DNA of 64,000 nucleotides from Leisingera sp. S132 (GTDB lineage Bacteria > Pseudomonadota > Alphaproteobacteria > Rhodobacterales > Rhodobacteraceae), in contig NZ_CP083553.1 in assembly GCF_025144465.1 (NCBI RefSeq), forward strand, positions 3,540,001 through 3,604,000, in the 5' to 3' direction. The notes below the pieces were generated by a model that was not told the DNA's origin, ran no database searches, and saw only the letters and a program-made list of their open reading frames with translations. Below are positions 1 to 8,581 of the stretch, in pieces; position 1 is the stretch's first letter, and the number at the start of each line of letters is the position of its first letter. The position numbers and the translations under genes were made by a program.

Positions 1-280
1 ATCACATAAAAACAAAACGATAACCTAGAGATAAAGCTCTTCGCGGGCCTTTTTTACAGCTCAGCTGGCGTTAGCGGACAAACCGTCAGATCCGCCCCCT
101 ACAGGATGTCCACTATATGTTGGGGCTGGTGCCTCAAGGCATACAAGCCGGACCAGCCGCTGCGAGTCGGGCGGCGCCGAATCCCGCCTCGCAAGCCATG
201 CGATTCCGGTGATTTTCCGGCGGGGTGCGAGACGGGCTGGCGCAGCATCCGGGATTCACGCGGCCCAGCCTCGCCCGGCT
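1..280. other. Unassigned left edge, no gene recognised
   Basis: This is the stretch between the window edge and the stop codon of pxpA. It is A/T-rich in the first 60 bases and GC-rich afterwards. No open frame in it resembles a known protein, and there is no convincing hairpin terminator for pxpA. A short stretch near position 57 resembles a tRNA D-arm, but no acceptor stem or anticodon arm surrounds it. Confidence 0.5.
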
Positions 281-1054
281 TCACCCCTGGCGGCCGGAGA
301 ACATCCTGACGGTTATTCCGCCGCCAGTCAGGCTGCTGCGGACGGAAGCCGCAAGCTCTACGGCTTCGGCGGTATCACCGTGCAGGCAGATTGTGTCGAT
401 TGCCGCCGGGATGCGCTTGCCGCTTTCGGTGATGATCGCGCCTTCCTTTACCATCTGCAGAATACGGGGCCCGGCAAGCGCCGGGTCGTGAATGACGGCG
501 CCTGGCAGCGCGCGGTCAACCAGGGTGCCATCGTCATTGTAGGCGCGGTCGGCAAAGATCTCGCCGCACCAGTTGCAGCCCAGCTCACGCACCACCTCCT
601 CCATGGCGGTGGCGGCCAGCACCATGATGATGATATCCGGATCGACATCCAGCGCCGCCTCATAGCAGGCACGCGCCATTGCGTGGTCGGTGCAGGCCAT
701 GTTGGAAAGAGCCCCGTGCAGTTTCAGGTGGCGCACATCCGTGCCTGCCGCCTGCGCCATGCCGCGGGCGGCGCCCAGCTGGTAGCGGATCATGTTGGCC
801 AGGGTTCCGTGGGGCACTTGCATCTTGCGGCGGCCAAAACCCTGCAGGTCCAGAAACCCCGGATGGGCGCCGATCCCCACCCCATTTTCCCGCGCCAGCG
901 CCATGGTCCGCGCCATCACATCCGGGTCGCCAGCGTGAAAGCCGCAGGCGATATTGGCAGAGGACACGATATCCAGAAGCGCCGCATCATCGCCCATGGT
1001 CCAGGGGCCGAAGCTTTCGCCCATATCGGCATTCAGGTCGACAGTCTTGCTCAT
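281..1054 (-). CDS. pxpA: 5-oxoprolinase subunit PxpA (LamB/YcsF family)
   Basis: Predicted A subunit of bacterial 5-oxoprolinase, which with PxpB and PxpC hydrolyses 5-oxoproline (pyroglutamate) to glutamate using ATP. The 257-residue length matches the family. The N-terminal DLNADMGE motif (residues 6-13), IACGFHAGDP (35-44) and a LHGALSN segment are signature LamB/YcsF blocks. The start chosen is the ATG at 1054: it overlaps the pxpC stop by four bases (ATGA), and the conserved motif follows at once. A longer frame extends upstream, but only into pxpC coding sequence. It is the last gene of a tightly overlapping pxpB-pxpC-pxpA operon, so it is probably translationally coupled. Function is inferred from family and operon. 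Confidence 0.93.
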   Translation of the reverse strand: MSKTVDLNADMGESFGPWTMGDDAALLDIVSSANIACGFHAGDPDVMARTMALARENGVGIGAHPGFLDLQGFGRRKMQVPHGTLANMIRYQLGAARGMAQAAGTDVRHLKLHGALSNMACTDHAMARACYEAALDVDPDIIIMVLAATAMEEVVRELGCNWCGEIFADRAYNDDGTLVDRALPGAVIHDPALAGPRILQMVKEGAIITESGKRIPAAIDTICLHGDTAEAVELAASVRSSLTGGGITVRMFSGRQG

Positions 1055-2082
1055 GTGGTTTCCCCCTTTGCGAACGGGTCGGCATCGGCCGAGACAGCGC
1101 CGCTGATCAATTGATAGGACAACAGGTCCCGGACTGCTGCCGGATCGCGTACCAGCGGGCGGCAGGCGGCGGGCAGGGCTTTCAATGATGTGCCGAACCT
1201 GGCCTGGATTTCCAGCCCGTCCTCCAGGCTGATCCAGCAAAAGTGCAGCGGCGCGCCCGCCGGGGTCTGCGCCGCCTTGGGCAGATCACAGGGCAGAACC
1301 GTGCCGATCCGGGGATAGCCGCCCGTTGTCTGGCATTCACGCAGCAGCACATAGGGCTTGCCATCACCGGTCATCTGCACGTCCCCGGGCAGGATCACCT
1401 CGGACAGGATATTGAGCTGGCCTTCGGCGGCGAAGCCCTCGCCGTCTGAAACCGTCTCTACACCCATCCGGCTGGCCCGGCTGCCGCGGCTGAAGGCAGT
1501 GGCGGCGAAGCGCGCCCGGACCGCTTCGCGGAACAGATGGCTCTGGAAGCTTTCGACAATCCTCAGCGCACCGCCCTTGAACCGTTCTTCGGCATCCAGC
1601 ACCAGCCCGGTTTCGCTGCTGGGGTCTGGACCTGCCGGCAGCAGATCCCCGGCTTCCGCCGCGCGGCCGAGGCCCGCCATCAGGTGAACAGAGCGCGCGC
1701 CCAGAACCGTTTCAGTGGCGATGCCGCCGCCCAGATGCAAATATCCATAGACGCCGGCGCGGGCGGCACCGATGGTCAGGCGCTGCCCTGCCTCCATCTG
1801 GTGCGAGGCATTCCAGGCCAGGGCAGCGCCCTCCAGCGCTGCCGCCATCGGCGCGCCCGTCAATGCAATACGCAGAGGGCCAGTGGCTTCGAACTCGCCG
1901 CCCATACCGCCCATCTCCAGCGCCGCCAGGCCAGGATCCTGCCGCAGAAGCGCCGCGCCCTCGGCCAGCGCCAGGGTATCCGCGGCGCCGCCTTGGGATA
2001 TCCCCTGCCCCAGCAGCCCGGGACGGCCCATGTCCTGTACCGATGCCGCCGGGCCGATGCGGAGGATCTTGAGACCGCTCAT
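1051..2082 (-). CDS. pxpC: 5-oxoprolinase subunit PxpC (biotin-dependent carboxyltransferase family)
   Basis: Predicted C subunit of 5-oxoprolinase, related to KipA and to allophanate hydrolase subunit 2. The 343-residue protein has the family N-terminus (GPAASVQDMGRPGLLGQGIS) and the internal block GGYPRIGTVLPCDLPKAAQ, which is highly conserved in this carboxyltransferase fold. It overlaps pxpB upstream and pxpA downstream by four bases each (ATGA), so all three subunits should be made in fixed ratio. Subunits of this type sometimes belong to urea-amidolyase systems, but the neighbouring LamB/YcsF protein points to oxoprolinase instead. Confidence 0.9.
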   Translation of the reverse strand: MSGLKILRIGPAASVQDMGRPGLLGQGISQGGAADTLALAEGAALLRQDPGLAALEMGGMGGEFEATGPLRIALTGAPMAAALEGAALAWNASHQMEAGQRLTIGAARAGVYGYLHLGGGIATETVLGARSVHLMAGLGRAAEAGDLLPAGPDPSSETGLVLDAEERFKGGALRIVESFQSHLFREAVRARFAATAFSRGSRASRMGVETVSDGEGFAAEGQLNILSEVILPGDVQMTGDGKPYVLLRECQTTGGYPRIGTVLPCDLPKAAQTPAGAPLHFCWISLEDGLEIQARFGTSLKALPAACRPLVRDPAAVRDLLSYQLISGAVSADADPFAKGETT

Positions 2083-2831
2083 GCGCCGATCTCCTCAGCG
2101 GCCGCGCCGCCGCGCAACGGATCATCTTCGCAAAGCTTGAGGAACTCTGGCTTGGAAACCGGTTCAAACTGCATCTCGTCACCGGGGCGCAGGGCAAAGG
2201 GCTGCCCTGCATCCGCTTGAAACAGCGTAAACCCGGTCTGCCCCACATGCCGCCAGCCGGTGGGTGCCGGGTTGGTGAACAGCACGAACTGGCGGATCGC
2301 CTGCACCAGCGCGCCGCGCGGCACCTTAGGCGTCAGCTCGGTCTGCCGCGGCAGATCCCATTCCGGCCCCAGCGAACCAAGGTAGGGCTGGCCAGGGGCA
2401 AAGCCGATGGTCAGCACCCGTACCCGCGCCGCACTCAGGCTGTCGATGGCCTGCGCCTCGCTCATGCCCGCGGCATCCGCGGCTTCTGCCAGCTGCGGTG
2501 CCAGATCGGTGCCATAGACGGTCGGCACCCGCCAGAACCGCCGCCCGGCCGGCAGCGGCGCCTGCAGCCAGTCCTGTTCCGCCAGCAGGTCCCGCAGCAC
2601 AGCCTCCAGTCTTTCATGCGGCAGGATGGATGGATCAAACCGGACAAAGACCGAGGCCAGCGAGGCCATGGTCTCCACCACGCCCTCCATCGCCCGCGCC
2701 TCCACTGCGGTGCGGAAAGCCAGCGCCGCGCGGTTTGATGCCTCGCTCAGGCTGCCGCCAAAGCTGACCAGTATACCGCTCAGCCCGGCCCGGCGGACAA
2801 GCGGATATGCAGCCGCATCCTGGCTGTCCAT
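2079..2831 (-). CDS. pxpB: 5-oxoprolinase subunit PxpB (KipI / allophanate hydrolase subunit 1 family)
   Basis: First gene of the pxpBCA operon, 250 residues, normal for the family. Recognisable blocks are FGGSLSEASNRAAL near the N-terminus, RVLTIGFAPGQPYLG in the middle and PRGALVQAIRQFVLFTNPAPTGWRHVGQT towards the end (quoted only to residues visible as family landmarks: GFAPG and PTGW). The ATG at 2831 gives a normal length. The stop overlaps the pxpC start. A 108-base gap separates it from the chemoreceptor gene upstream, so the operon promoter probably lies at 2832-2939. No regulator gene is adjacent. Confidence 0.9.
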   Translation of the reverse strand: MDSQDAAAYPLVRRAGLSGILVSFGGSLSEASNRAALAFRTAVEARAMEGVVETMASLASVFVRFDPSILPHERLEAVLRDLLAEQDWLQAPLPAGRRFWRVPTVYGTDLAPQLAEAADAAGMSEAQAIDSLSAARVRVLTIGFAPGQPYLGSLGPEWDLPRQTELTPKVPRGALVQAIRQFVLFTNPAPTGWRHVGQTGFTLFQADAGQPFALRPGDEMQFEPVSKPEFLKLCEDDPLRGGAAAEEIGA

Positions 2832-2939
2832 GTGTTCACCCCGTCAGTTTTGCGGCCAGCGTTGCGGCACGGGCACAGAGTGTCAACACGTCAGTTCAGG
2901 CAAGACCAGCCGGCAGCGGCTGGCTGGCCGGCAGCAGCT

Positions 2940-4358
2940 TCAGAAATCGTCCCAGCCCTGCGCCGCGGGCAGCTCGTTCTGCACCGCAGCCGGCGCCGCC
3001 GCGGGACGCTGGAAGGCAATCACCTCCGCGGCCGGGGATGCCGCCCGAGGCGCGGCGCCTCCGCAGCCGCTGAACTTGGAGACCTCACGGGTCAGCTGTC
3101 CGGCGTCAGACGACAGCTGCTGGCTGGCGGCCGACGTTTGCTCCACCATCGCTGCATTCTGCTGGGTCACCTGATCCAGCTGCGAAACACCCAGGTTGAT
3201 CTCGCTCAGCGACGTCGCCTGCTCCTTGGCGCCGGTAGCGATACCGCTGATGTGGCTGGAGATGGTGCCGACACTGCTGATGATCTCCTTCAGTTCCGAA
3301 CCGGTGCGCCCGACAAGGTCGACACCGCTGGCCACCTGCTGCTTGCTTTCGCTGATCAGCTGCTTGATCTCCCCCGCCGCCCCGGCGGAACGCTGCGCCA
3401 GAGCCCGCACTTCAGAGGCCACAACCGCAAAACCGCGGCCCGCGTCGCCCGCCCGCGCCGCCTCCACGCCCGCATTCAGCGCCAGCAGGTTGGTCTGAAA
3501 GGCGATGTCGTCGATCATTCCGATGATCTTGGCGATCTCCTCTGACGAGGTCTCGATCTGCGACATTGCCGCCACCGCATCCTCGACCACCCGGCCGCTG
3601 CGCTCTGCTGCTGTTTTCGCCTCGCTCACGATGCCCTCCACCTTCTCCGCGCCCTCTGCCGCGGAATGCACGGTTGACGTCAGCTCCTCGATGGCCGCCG
3701 CCGTCTCCTCTAGCGTCGCGGCCTGGCTTTCAGTGCGCTGCGACAGGTCGCTGGCTGCCTTTGAAATCTCATTGGAGGTGCGCCCCACCGCATCCGACAC
3801 CCGGGTGACAGCCCCAATTGCCGTTTGCAGCTGCTCCGCAGACCGGTTGAACGCCTCGCCCAGCGCCGCGATGTCCGCCTGTTCCGACAGCGTGACCCGG
3901 ACGCCGAGGTCGCCCTGGCTCATGGCTTCCAGCCCGCGGGCAATCTCCTGCAAGCCGCGGCGGCGCACGGTCACGTCAGTCGCCACCTTCACCACTTGCA
4001 CAACCGCCCCATCCGGACCGGTAACCGGCGCATAGGTGGCCTGAATCCAGATGGTTTCCCCAGCCTTGGTCACCCGCGGAAACTGATCGGTGTACACACG
4101 GCCCTGTGCCAGTTCCTTCCAGAAGGACTTGTACTCAGCGCTGGCCGCCAGATCCGGTGCAACGAACATCGAGTGATGCTTGCCCGTGATTTCCTCAAGA
4201 CTGTACCCCAGAGCGGAGAGGAAGTTGGCATTCGCTGTCAAAATGGTCCCATCGGGCTGGAACTGGATCGTCGCCTGCGTGCGGTCAACCATTCCGGCGA
4301 TAATTTCCGCACTGCTAAGCTCTCCTGCAGGTTTGGCCGCCTTGGATTTGAAAAACAT
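2940..4358 (-). CDS. Soluble PAS-HAMP methyl-accepting chemotaxis protein
   Basis: A 472-residue chemoreceptor. An N-terminal PAS domain (about residues 20-135; the [17 protein letters not shown] segment is typical) is followed by a short HAMP-like region (about 137-190) and a long MCP signalling coiled coil. The hairpin tip, with [20 protein letters not shown], is intact. No transmembrane segment is visible, so the sensor should be cytoplasmic, perhaps of aerotaxis or metabolic-energy type. The C-terminus is a flexible Ala/Pro linker ending in GWDDF, which resembles the NWETF-type pentapeptide that tethers CheR/CheB in other bacteria. No che genes are adjacent. The ligand cannot be inferred. 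Confidence 0.9.
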   Translation of the reverse strand: MFFKSKAAKPAGELSSAEIIAGMVDRTQATIQFQPDGTILTANANFLSALGYSLEEITGKHHSMFVAPDLAASAEYKSFWKELAQGRVYTDQFPRVTKAGETIWIQATYAPVTGPDGAVVQVVKVATDVTVRRRGLQEIARGLEAMSQGDLGVRVTLSEQADIAALGEAFNRSAEQLQTAIGAVTRVSDAVGRTSNEISKAASDLSQRTESQAATLEETAAAIEELTSTVHSAAEGAEKVEGIVSEAKTAAERSGRVVEDAVAAMSQIETSSEEIAKIIGMIDDIAFQTNLLALNAGVEAARAGDAGRGFAVVASEVRALAQRSAGAAGEIKQLISESKQQVASGVDLVGRTGSELKEIISSVGTISSHISGIATGAKEQATSLSEINLGVSQLDQVTQQNAAMVEQTSAASQQLSSDAGQLTREVSKFSGCGGAAPRAASPAAEVIAFQRPAAAPAAVQNELPAAQGWDDF

Positions 4359-4796
4359 TTATCTCTCCGCACGTTCGTGATTCTAAAGGGATCGCGCAAA
4401 GCTAGCGTCAAACCGACAGCAAATTCTTAACCGGCCCCGGGAGCGTTTTCCCCCGCCCTCCACGCCCCGCCCAGGATCCGGCGCCACCCCGGGTCCGCCG
4501 CGGCCTCAGCACTGCAAAGCGCTCGAAAACCGCTCTGTCCGGCATGGAGCGGGTGTCCTGTCAGGGTCAGCGCCTTCTGATCCCGGCAGCCCTATCCGGC
4601 ACTTGTCCAGGCGTGGCGATCCCGTTGCCGGGTTCGCGCCTGCCGTCCAGAAAAGCAACTTTAAGATGTATTTTTCTTGCTGAAACTCACAGGAAGTGTA
4701 CGCTTTCCAGACACTCCCCAGGCCGGCCGCAATGAGGGCCGCAGCCAACATCCAGGATTCCATCCGACTGCAACAATGCAAGGAACCGCTCGCCAT
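4359..4796. other. 438-bp divergent intergenic region
   Basis: Region between the chemoreceptor (minus strand) and the histidine kinase (plus strand), so it should contain both promoters. It becomes A/T-rich around 4650-4685, near the likely plus-strand promoter. The open frames crossing it have no family features, and I do not believe any of them. No clear operator palindrome was found. Confidence 0.45.
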
Positions 4797-6272
4797 ATGA
4801 CCTACGCCCGGCAAACCGGCATCCGCCAGCCAGCTCACCGGCAGCTTGCAGAGGGCCAGCGTGCCCAGGCCGCAGCGGCCATTATGGTTGCTGCCGGGTT
4901 TCTGTTCGACTACCTGACCCCGCTGGGGGTGGCGGCCGGGCTGATCTACACCGGCGTCGTTCTCTGCGCCATCTGGGCGGAGACGCCCTCCACCGCTTAC
5001 ACCTATGCCGCGGTGGCATCAGTCCTTTCGGTACTTGGCTACTTTCTGGTTCCGCACTCGGCGGCCAATGAATGGATCGTGCTGACCAACAGGGCGCTTA
5101 CGATCCTGGCGCTTTGGGCCTTTGCCTTCATCGTCTGCCGCCAGAAGATGTTTCAACGATCTCTGGAGCGCCAGCAGAATGAGCTGGCCGCAATTCAGGA
5201 AAACACTGTCGACGGAATGATCACCATTGACGGGACCGGAAACATCCTCAGTTACAACCGTGCCTGCACACATATTTTCGGCTACAGCGCAGAAGAAGCC
5301 ACGGGACGGAATGTCAAATTCCTGATGCCGGACCCAGACCGCTCGGCACACGACGGCTACCTTCGGAATTATAATGAAACCGGCCGCAAAAAAATTATCG
5401 GGATCGGCCGCGAAGTGCGCGGGCTGCGCAAGGACGGCAGCACCTTTCCGCTGCATCTTTCCGTCAGCGAAGTCCAGGTCGGCGGCCACGTCCTGTACAG
5501 CGGCATCGTCCGCGACATCTCGGAACAAAAACGCGCGGAGGCGGAACGGGAGAAATTCATCGAGGATCTGTCCCGGTCGAACCGCGACCTGGATGACTTT
5601 GCCTATGTGGCCTCTCACGATTTGCGGGCGCCCCTGCGGGTGATCGACAACGCGTCCACATGGCTGGAAGAGGATCTGGCGGACGTCCTTGACGAGGACA
5701 GCCGCGAGAACCTGCAGCTGCTCCGTTCCCGGGTGACGCGGATGGACCGGCTGCTGGACGATCTGCTGGAATACTCCCGGATAGGGCGTGCGGATGACCA
5801 CCGTTACCAGCAGCTCATGCCAGGCGACGCGCTGATGCAGGAGGTGCTGATGCTGGTTGACCAGCCGCCGGGCTTCACAATCCGTATCGACCCGGCCTTC
5901 AAGGATATCCAGCTGGTGAACATGCCGCTGAAACAGATTTTCGCCAACCTCATCTCCAACGCGATCAAGCACAGTGAAACCGGCTCAGGGGCGGTGGACG
6001 TAACGCTGCAGGACCAGGACGGGAGCTGGGTCTTCCAGGTTACCGACGACGGCCCCGGTATTGCGCCCGAATACCACCAGAAGATCTTTAAAATGTTCCA
6101 GACGCTCAAATCCCGGGACCAGGTGGAGGGCAGCGGCATGGGTCTCGCCATCGTCCAGAAACACGTGCAGCAGGCGGGCGGCTCGATCTCCGTCCGCTCT
6201 GCCGAGGGGGAGGGCTGCGAATTCAGCATCACCTGGCCCAAGCCCCAACCCTGCGCAAAAGGAGAATACTGA
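4797..6272 (+). CDS. Membrane-anchored PAS sensor histidine kinase
   Basis: Predicted sensor kinase. With the start at 4797 it has 491 residues: two or three hydrophobic segments (about 25-115), a PAS domain (about 130-245) and a HisKA/HATPase core. The phospho-acceptor is H274 in DFAYVASHDLRAPLRV, a sequence style seen in phytochrome-like and cyanobacterial kinases. The N box (NLISNAIKHSE), G1 (DDGPGI) and G2 (GSGMGLAI) are intact. Starts at 4776 or 4677 are also open in frame. I chose 4797 because an AAGGAA lies about 12 bases upstream and the hydrophobic region follows directly. The response-regulator gene follows with one base between, so they form one operon. The signal is unknown. Confidence 0.85.
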   Translation: MTYARQTGIRQPAHRQLAEGQRAQAAAAIMVAAGFLFDYLTPLGVAAGLIYTGVVLCAIWAETPSTAYTYAAVASVLSVLGYFLVPHSAANEWIVLTNRALTILALWAFAFIVCRQKMFQRSLERQQNELAAIQENTVDGMITIDGTGNILSYNRACTHIFGYSAEEATGRNVKFLMPDPDRSAHDGYLRNYNETGRKKIIGIGREVRGLRKDGSTFPLHLSVSEVQVGGHVLYSGIVRDISEQKRAEAEREKFIEDLSRSNRDLDDFAYVASHDLRAPLRVIDNASTWLEEDLADVLDEDSRENLQLLRSRVTRMDRLLDDLLEYSRIGRADDHRYQQLMPGDALMQEVLMLVDQPPGFTIRIDPAFKDIQLVNMPLKQIFANLISNAIKHSETGSGAVDVTLQDQDGSWVFQVTDDGPGIAPEYHQKIFKMFQTLKSRDQVEGSGMGLAIVQKHVQQAGGSISVRSAEGEGCEFSITWPKPQPCAKGEY

Positions 6273-6273
6273 C

Positions 6274-6735
6274 ATGGAGCAGCTGACCGGCGCTCTCCCC
6301 GTCCGCAAGGAACTGAACATCCTGCTGGTTGACGACGATGACGGCGATGCCAAGGCGGTGCGGCGTGCCTTCCGCAAAGCCAGTATTGCCAATCATCTAA
6401 CCAGGGCCGTTGACGGCATCGACGCGCTCGGGATCCTGCGCGGCACCGGCGGCAAAACCAGGCTGGCACCCCCCTATGTTGTTCTGGCCGACATCAACAT
6501 GCCGCGGATGAACGGCATCGACCTGGTCGCTGAACTGCGCAGCGACCCTGCGCTGCACAACACGGTGGTGTTTTTTCTGACCACCTCCAAAGACCAGAAG
6601 GACATCACCGCCGCCTACGACCTCAACGCCGCGGGCTACATCGCCAAAGAGACCGCAGGCCGCGATTTCCTGCAGCTCGTCAGCATGATGGACCGCTACT
6701 GGCGGATCATCGAGTTGCCCGTGACGGACACCTGA
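6274..6735 (+). CDS. Single-domain response regulator, Rcp1-like
   Basis: A 153-residue receiver domain without output domain. The acidic pocket (VDDDDGD, residues 19-25) and phospho-acceptor D73 in LADINMPRMNG are present, and a conserved Thr-Ser-Lys stretch follows. Stand-alone receivers of this Rcp1 type usually pair with phytochrome-like kinases, which matches the preceding gene. A strong GGAG at 6261-6264 sets the start at 6274. The two products probably form a phosphorelay whose target lies elsewhere, because no output gene is next to them. The 3' end overlaps the convergent hydrolase gene by 29 bases. Confidence 0.88.
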   Translation: MEQLTGALPVRKELNILLVDDDDGDAKAVRRAFRKASIANHLTRAVDGIDALGILRGTGGKTRLAPPYVVLADINMPRMNGIDLVAELRSDPALHNTVVFFLTTSKDQKDITAAYDLNAAGYIAKETAGRDFLQLVSMMDRYWRIIELPVTDT

Positions 6736-7384
6736 CCCGTCCGGCCTGCGTCAGCGCCCTGGCCCACGTGCCGGCAGCGGCACAGGCCGCATCCAGATTG
6801 CGGTCCTGGCCAAAGCCGGTCACCGTTTTGCGCGGCTTCAGATCGTGGTCGCCATCCTCCAGCCAGCTCAGGCTGACCGCCGCAGCCAGTGCGTAGCCCT
6901 TCACCTCCGCCCTCGTGCCAAAGGGATCGCGGCTGCCCTGACAGATCAGTGCCGGCGTTCTCAGCGCTTCCAGGTGCGCCGTGCGCAACCGCTCCGGTTT
7001 ACCGGGCGGATGAAACGGGTAGCCAAAGCAGAGCAGCCCGCAAACCCGCCCCTCGGCATAAAGCCCGTCAGCGATCATGCTGGCCACCCGGCCGCCCATG
7101 GACTTGCCGCCAATGATCAGCGGCCCCTCGCAGGCAAGCCGGCTGACGGCCGACAGGTATTCCGCCTGCAGCTTCTCCACTTTTGGCGGCGGCCGCTTCA
7201 CGCCGCCCTTGCGGCGCTCGGCCATATAGGCGAATTCGAACCGCGCCACCCGCAGCCCCTGCCCCGCAAGACCCGCGGCAATGGCCTCCATGAATGGAGT
7301 GTCCATGGCGGCGCCGGCCCCATGCGCCAGCAGAACAGTGGTGCGGCCCGCGCCGCCGCCGCTCAGAAGAAAGGGGCTGTCCAT
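6707..7384 (-). CDS. Alpha/beta hydrolase of the KANL3/Tex30-like family
   Basis: A 225-residue small alpha/beta hydrolase. The segment VLLAHGAGAAMDTPFM is the oxyanion region typical of this family, and GGKSMGGRVAS carries the nucleophile serine in a GxSxG context. QGSRDPFG and DGDHDLKPRK supply the likely acid and histidine. Proteins of this group are annotated as dienelactone-hydrolase-like, but their substrates are unknown. The start at 7384 gives a compact protein with the first beta strand near residue 17. An upstream in-frame extension to 7483 lacks conserved sequence. The gene converges with the response regulator and shares 29 bases with it. It follows the Ldh-family gene on the same strand at a 40-base distance. 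Confidence 0.82.
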   Translation of the reverse strand: MDSPFLLSGGGAGRTTVLLAHGAGAAMDTPFMEAIAAGLAGQGLRVARFEFAYMAERRKGGVKRPPPKVEKLQAEYLSAVSRLACEGPLIIGGKSMGGRVASMIADGLYAEGRVCGLLCFGYPFHPPGKPERLRTAHLEALRTPALICQGSRDPFGTRAEVKGYALAAAVSLSWLEDGDHDLKPRKTVTGFGQDRNLDAACAAAGTWARALTQAGRVRCPSRATR

Positions 7385-7424
7385 CAAAGCATCCTCGCTG
7401 GACCCTTTATATTTGGCCGCCTGT

Positions 7425-8444
7425 TCAGACACCGGCCAGCGCGTCCAATTGCGCCAGCAGTCCGGTGCTGACCTCCACACCATCAGCCTCTGCCGCCGCG
7501 CGTTTCCTCAACCGCCCGTCTCCCGGCACCCGGGCCGCGCCGTTGCCCTCGATCTCTGCGCAGATACGGGTGATATAGCCGTCAAAACCCGCATTGCCGA
7601 ACCGCTCAGGGTCAATCGCGATCAGGGTGGCGCCGCCTTTGATGTTGAGCGCGCTGAAGGATTCCCGCTCCTGGTTGTCGACCGACAGCGTGGCGCCCGC
7701 CAGCGCCGCGCCCAGCACCTCGATCATGAAGGCAATCGCCGCGCCCTTGTGCTCGCCGAACGGCAGCAGGCTGCGGGTCTCCAGAATAGCATTGGGATCG
7801 GTGCTGGGATTGCCATCCGGATCCAGCCCGGCCGGCCGCGGCAGCTCGTGGCCCTCGGCGGCGGCCATGCGGATATCCATCAGCGCCACCATCGAGGCCG
7901 CCTGGTCCCAAACCACAGGCGCCGCGCCCGCGCGCGGGCAGGCAAAGGACATCGGGTTGGTGCCGAACACCGGTCGCACGCCGCCCTGCGGCACCACCAT
8001 CGACAAAGAGTTGATCACCGCCAGCGCCACCAGCCCGGCCTCGGCCAGCGGCTCGGTGTCGAACCGCAAGCCGCCCAGGTGATGGCAATTGGCGCAGGTG
8101 AAGGCGGCAATCCCGGTTTCGCGGGCCAGCGCAATCAGCTCCTGCCTTGCTGCTGCGGCGGCTATCTGGTAATACCCGTTGTCCGCATCGCCGCGCAGCA
8201 CGCCCGGCGCGATCTTTTCGATCTTCGGGACGGCGGCGCCATTGGCATAGCCGGAGGTAAAGCTCTGCGCATAGACCGGCAGCATCCGCAGCCCGTGACT
8301 GCGCGGACCGTCGCGTTCCGAACAGGTGACGATTTCCGCGATCAGGTCGCTGCCCGCTGCATCCATGCCCGCAGACACAAGGACGGATTTGGCCAATGCA
8401 CGCACGTCGCCGAGTGAGAGCGTCTTTGTCGAAACGGGGGTCAT
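7425..8444 (-). CDS. Ldh family NAD(P)-dependent oxidoreductase
   Basis: A 339-residue member of the malate/L-lactate dehydrogenase-type (Ldh_2) family, whose members reduce 2-keto acids or cyclic imines such as delta-1-piperideine-2-carboxylate. Family landmarks are ERDGPRSHGL near residue 43, the HLGGLRFD block, GTNPMSFACPR and the late segment LPFGEHKGAAIAFMIE. The length is typical. It may be co-transcribed with the downstream hydrolase. Which keto acid or imine it reduces cannot be told from sequence; the malate/lactate and ureidoglycolate subgroups are alternatives. Confidence 0.87.
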   Translation of the reverse strand: MTPVSTKTLSLGDVRALAKSVLVSAGMDAAGSDLIAEIVTCSERDGPRSHGLRMLPVYAQSFTSGYANGAAVPKIEKIAPGVLRGDADNGYYQIAAAAARQELIALARETGIAAFTCANCHHLGGLRFDTEPLAEAGLVALAVINSLSMVVPQGGVRPVFGTNPMSFACPRAGAAPVVWDQAASMVALMDIRMAAAEGHELPRPAGLDPDGNPSTDPNAILETRSLLPFGEHKGAAIAFMIEVLGAALAGATLSVDNQERESFSALNIKGGATLIAIDPERFGNAGFDGYITRICAEIEGNGAARVPGDGRLRKRAAAEADGVEVSTGLLAQLDALAGV

Positions 8445-8581
8445 GAAAGCAGATCCTGTCCTGGTGCCGGGTCAACAGGCGCCGGGGCGCCCGCAGTGCA
8501 AGGCTTGGAACAAAGCACGCATCTTGGCAACACATTCATCCGGCGCTGCGGCGCACGCCCCCCCCGGCCCGCGGCAGCGGA

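Noticed and set aside
50-90. tRNA-like sequence (AGCTCAGCTGG) near the left edge
   Set aside because: It resembles a D-arm only. No acceptor stem, anticodon arm or T-arm can be formed with the flanking bases.
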